From: Bosea sp. 685
Lineage (GTDB): Bacteria; Pseudomonadota; Alphaproteobacteria; Rhizobiales; Beijerinckiaceae
Length of the DNA stretch: 64,000 nt
Reading direction: 5' to 3'
NCBI RefSeq assembly: GCF_031884435.1
Contig: NZ_CP134779.1
Span: 124,001 to 188,000 of the forward strand
Shown here: positions 63,431 through 64,000 of the stretch, in pieces
Layout of the letters: each line of letters opens with the position of its first letter
Numbering within the stretch: position 1 is the stretch's first letter
Program-made: the position numbers and the translations under genes
The notes under the pieces: generated by a model
Seen by the model: only the letters and a program-made list of their open reading frames with translations
Told to the model about the DNA's origin: nothing
The model's database searches: none

Positions 63431-64000
63431 GCACCGCGCCCGAGCCGCTCGTCGCGATCGCGATGAAGGGCTATCCGCGCCTGTCGGAGACCTTCATCGC
63501 CCAGGAGCTGCTCGGGCTGCAGCAGCGTGGCCTGCCCTTCGCGATCTGGTCGCTGCGTCATCCCACCGACGCCGATCGCCATCTGATGCATAAGCAGATC
63601 ACCGCACCGGTGACTTATCTGCCGGAATATCTGCATGACGATCCCGGCCGCGTTCTGCGCGGTGCTTTAAGCGCATTGCGGCGGCTGGGGGCGCTCAGGC
63701 TCGCCGCGGTCTTCCTGCGCGACCTCGTTCGCGACCCGACGCGCAACCGCCTGCGCCGGCTCGGCCAGGCCTGTGTAATGGCGCATGAATTGCCGGCGGG
63801 CATTGCGCATCTGCATGTCCATTATCTGCACACGCCGGCCTCGGTGATCCGTTATGTGGCGTTGCTGCGCGGGCTGAGCTGGTCGTTCTCGGCCCATGCC
63901 AAGGATATCTGGACGACGCCGGACTGGGAGAAGCGCGAAAAGATCGCGGCTGCGGCCTGGGGCGTGACCTGCACCCGCGACGGCCATGCCGAGCTCGCGC
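63427..64000 (+). CDS. GT4-type glycosyltransferase, N-terminal part (cut by window edge)
   Basis: An open frame runs from the ATG at 63427 to the end of the window, 191 codons without a stop. IAMKGYPRLSETFIAQELLGLQQRG is the typical opening of the WcaL/exopolysaccharide GT4 group, and HLHVHYLHTPASVIRYVALL followed by FSAHAKDIWTTPDWEKREKI is its acceptor-side helix region with the SAHAKDIW motif. The donor-binding half lies outside the window. Codon overlap ties it to the methyltransferase and so to the cyclase module. Confidence 0.9.
   Translation, partial: MSTAPEPLVAIAMKGYPRLSETFIAQELLGLQQRGLPFAIWSLRHPTDADRHLMHKQITAPVTYLPEYLHDDPGRVLRGALSALRRLGALRLAAVFLRDLVRDPTRNRLRRLGQACVMAHELPAGIAHLHVHYLHTPASVIRYVALLRGLSWSFSAHAKDIWTTPDWEKREKIAAAAWGVTCTRDGHAELA

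Overview
The window looks like chromosome of an alphaproteobacterium of the order Hyphomicrobiales (Rhizobiales). Gene content and the interspersed palindromes resemble Bosea or its relatives; this is a judgement from protein style and about 65% G+C, not a database result. Genes are dense, largely metabolic and transport-related, with many one- to four-base start/stop overlaps.

Layout. 1-4380 (minus): a small catabolic unit with a LysR regulator, an orphan tricarboxylate-type binding protein, a zinc dehydrogenase, a dimeric alpha-beta barrel protein and a PEP-mutase-family protein (cut by the left edge). 4600-8798: a sugar-acid dehydratase (IlvD/Edd), an aminotransferase followed by a NIPSNAP protein, and an SMR exporter. 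9009-16017: MFS transporter, TerB-like protein, an Lrp regulator divergent from 4-hydroxyphenylpyruvate dioxygenase, an HxlR regulator divergent from a DoxX protein, a tiny lipoprotein and DctA. 16217-28174: a protease-inhibitor-like protein, a hydroxyacid dehydrogenase, a GntR regulator divergent from a complete sugar-type ABC importer, two HIBADH-family dehydrogenases, a LacI regulator and a racemase. An A+T-rich foreign-looking membrane protein gene (23752-24264) sits inside the ABC region.

28242-30757: an accessory islet next to a tRNA-Leu(CAA), with an HNH nuclease-like protein, a frameshifted HigA-type antidote gene and a TumE/TumA-type toxin-antitoxin pair. 30887-39431: housekeeping, including YqaA and DsbB proteins, an M20 amidohydrolase, an HNH protein, 3-hydroxybutyryl-CoA dehydrogenase with both ETF subunits, rhomboid protease, cobalamin adenosyltransferase, PagL-like deacylase and a twin-TM protein. 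39562-44959: a polyamine-type ABC importer with an amidohydrolase.

45136-64000: an envelope or polysaccharide-like region. On the minus strand a peptide-type ABC importer is translationally coupled to a GT4 glycosyltransferase and a polysaccharide deacetylase, followed by a MurG-like transferase and an FAD oxidoreductase; a heparin-lyase-like protein lies upstream. Divergently, on the plus strand, lie an ABC-exporter-like protein whose ATPase motifs are degenerate, a stand-alone cyclic-nucleotide-binding domain, a membrane cyclase with a His-rich (probably haem) anchor plus a [2Fe-2S] domain, a methyltransferase and a glycosyltransferase. This plus-strand module is the best candidate for an undescribed system: a redox- and cyclic-nucleotide-linked controller of surface glycan production in which all three nucleotide-handling domains appear altered by eye.

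Two families of roughly 90-130 bp palindromic repeats recur, and their terminal CTAG supplies the stop codon of at least three genes.
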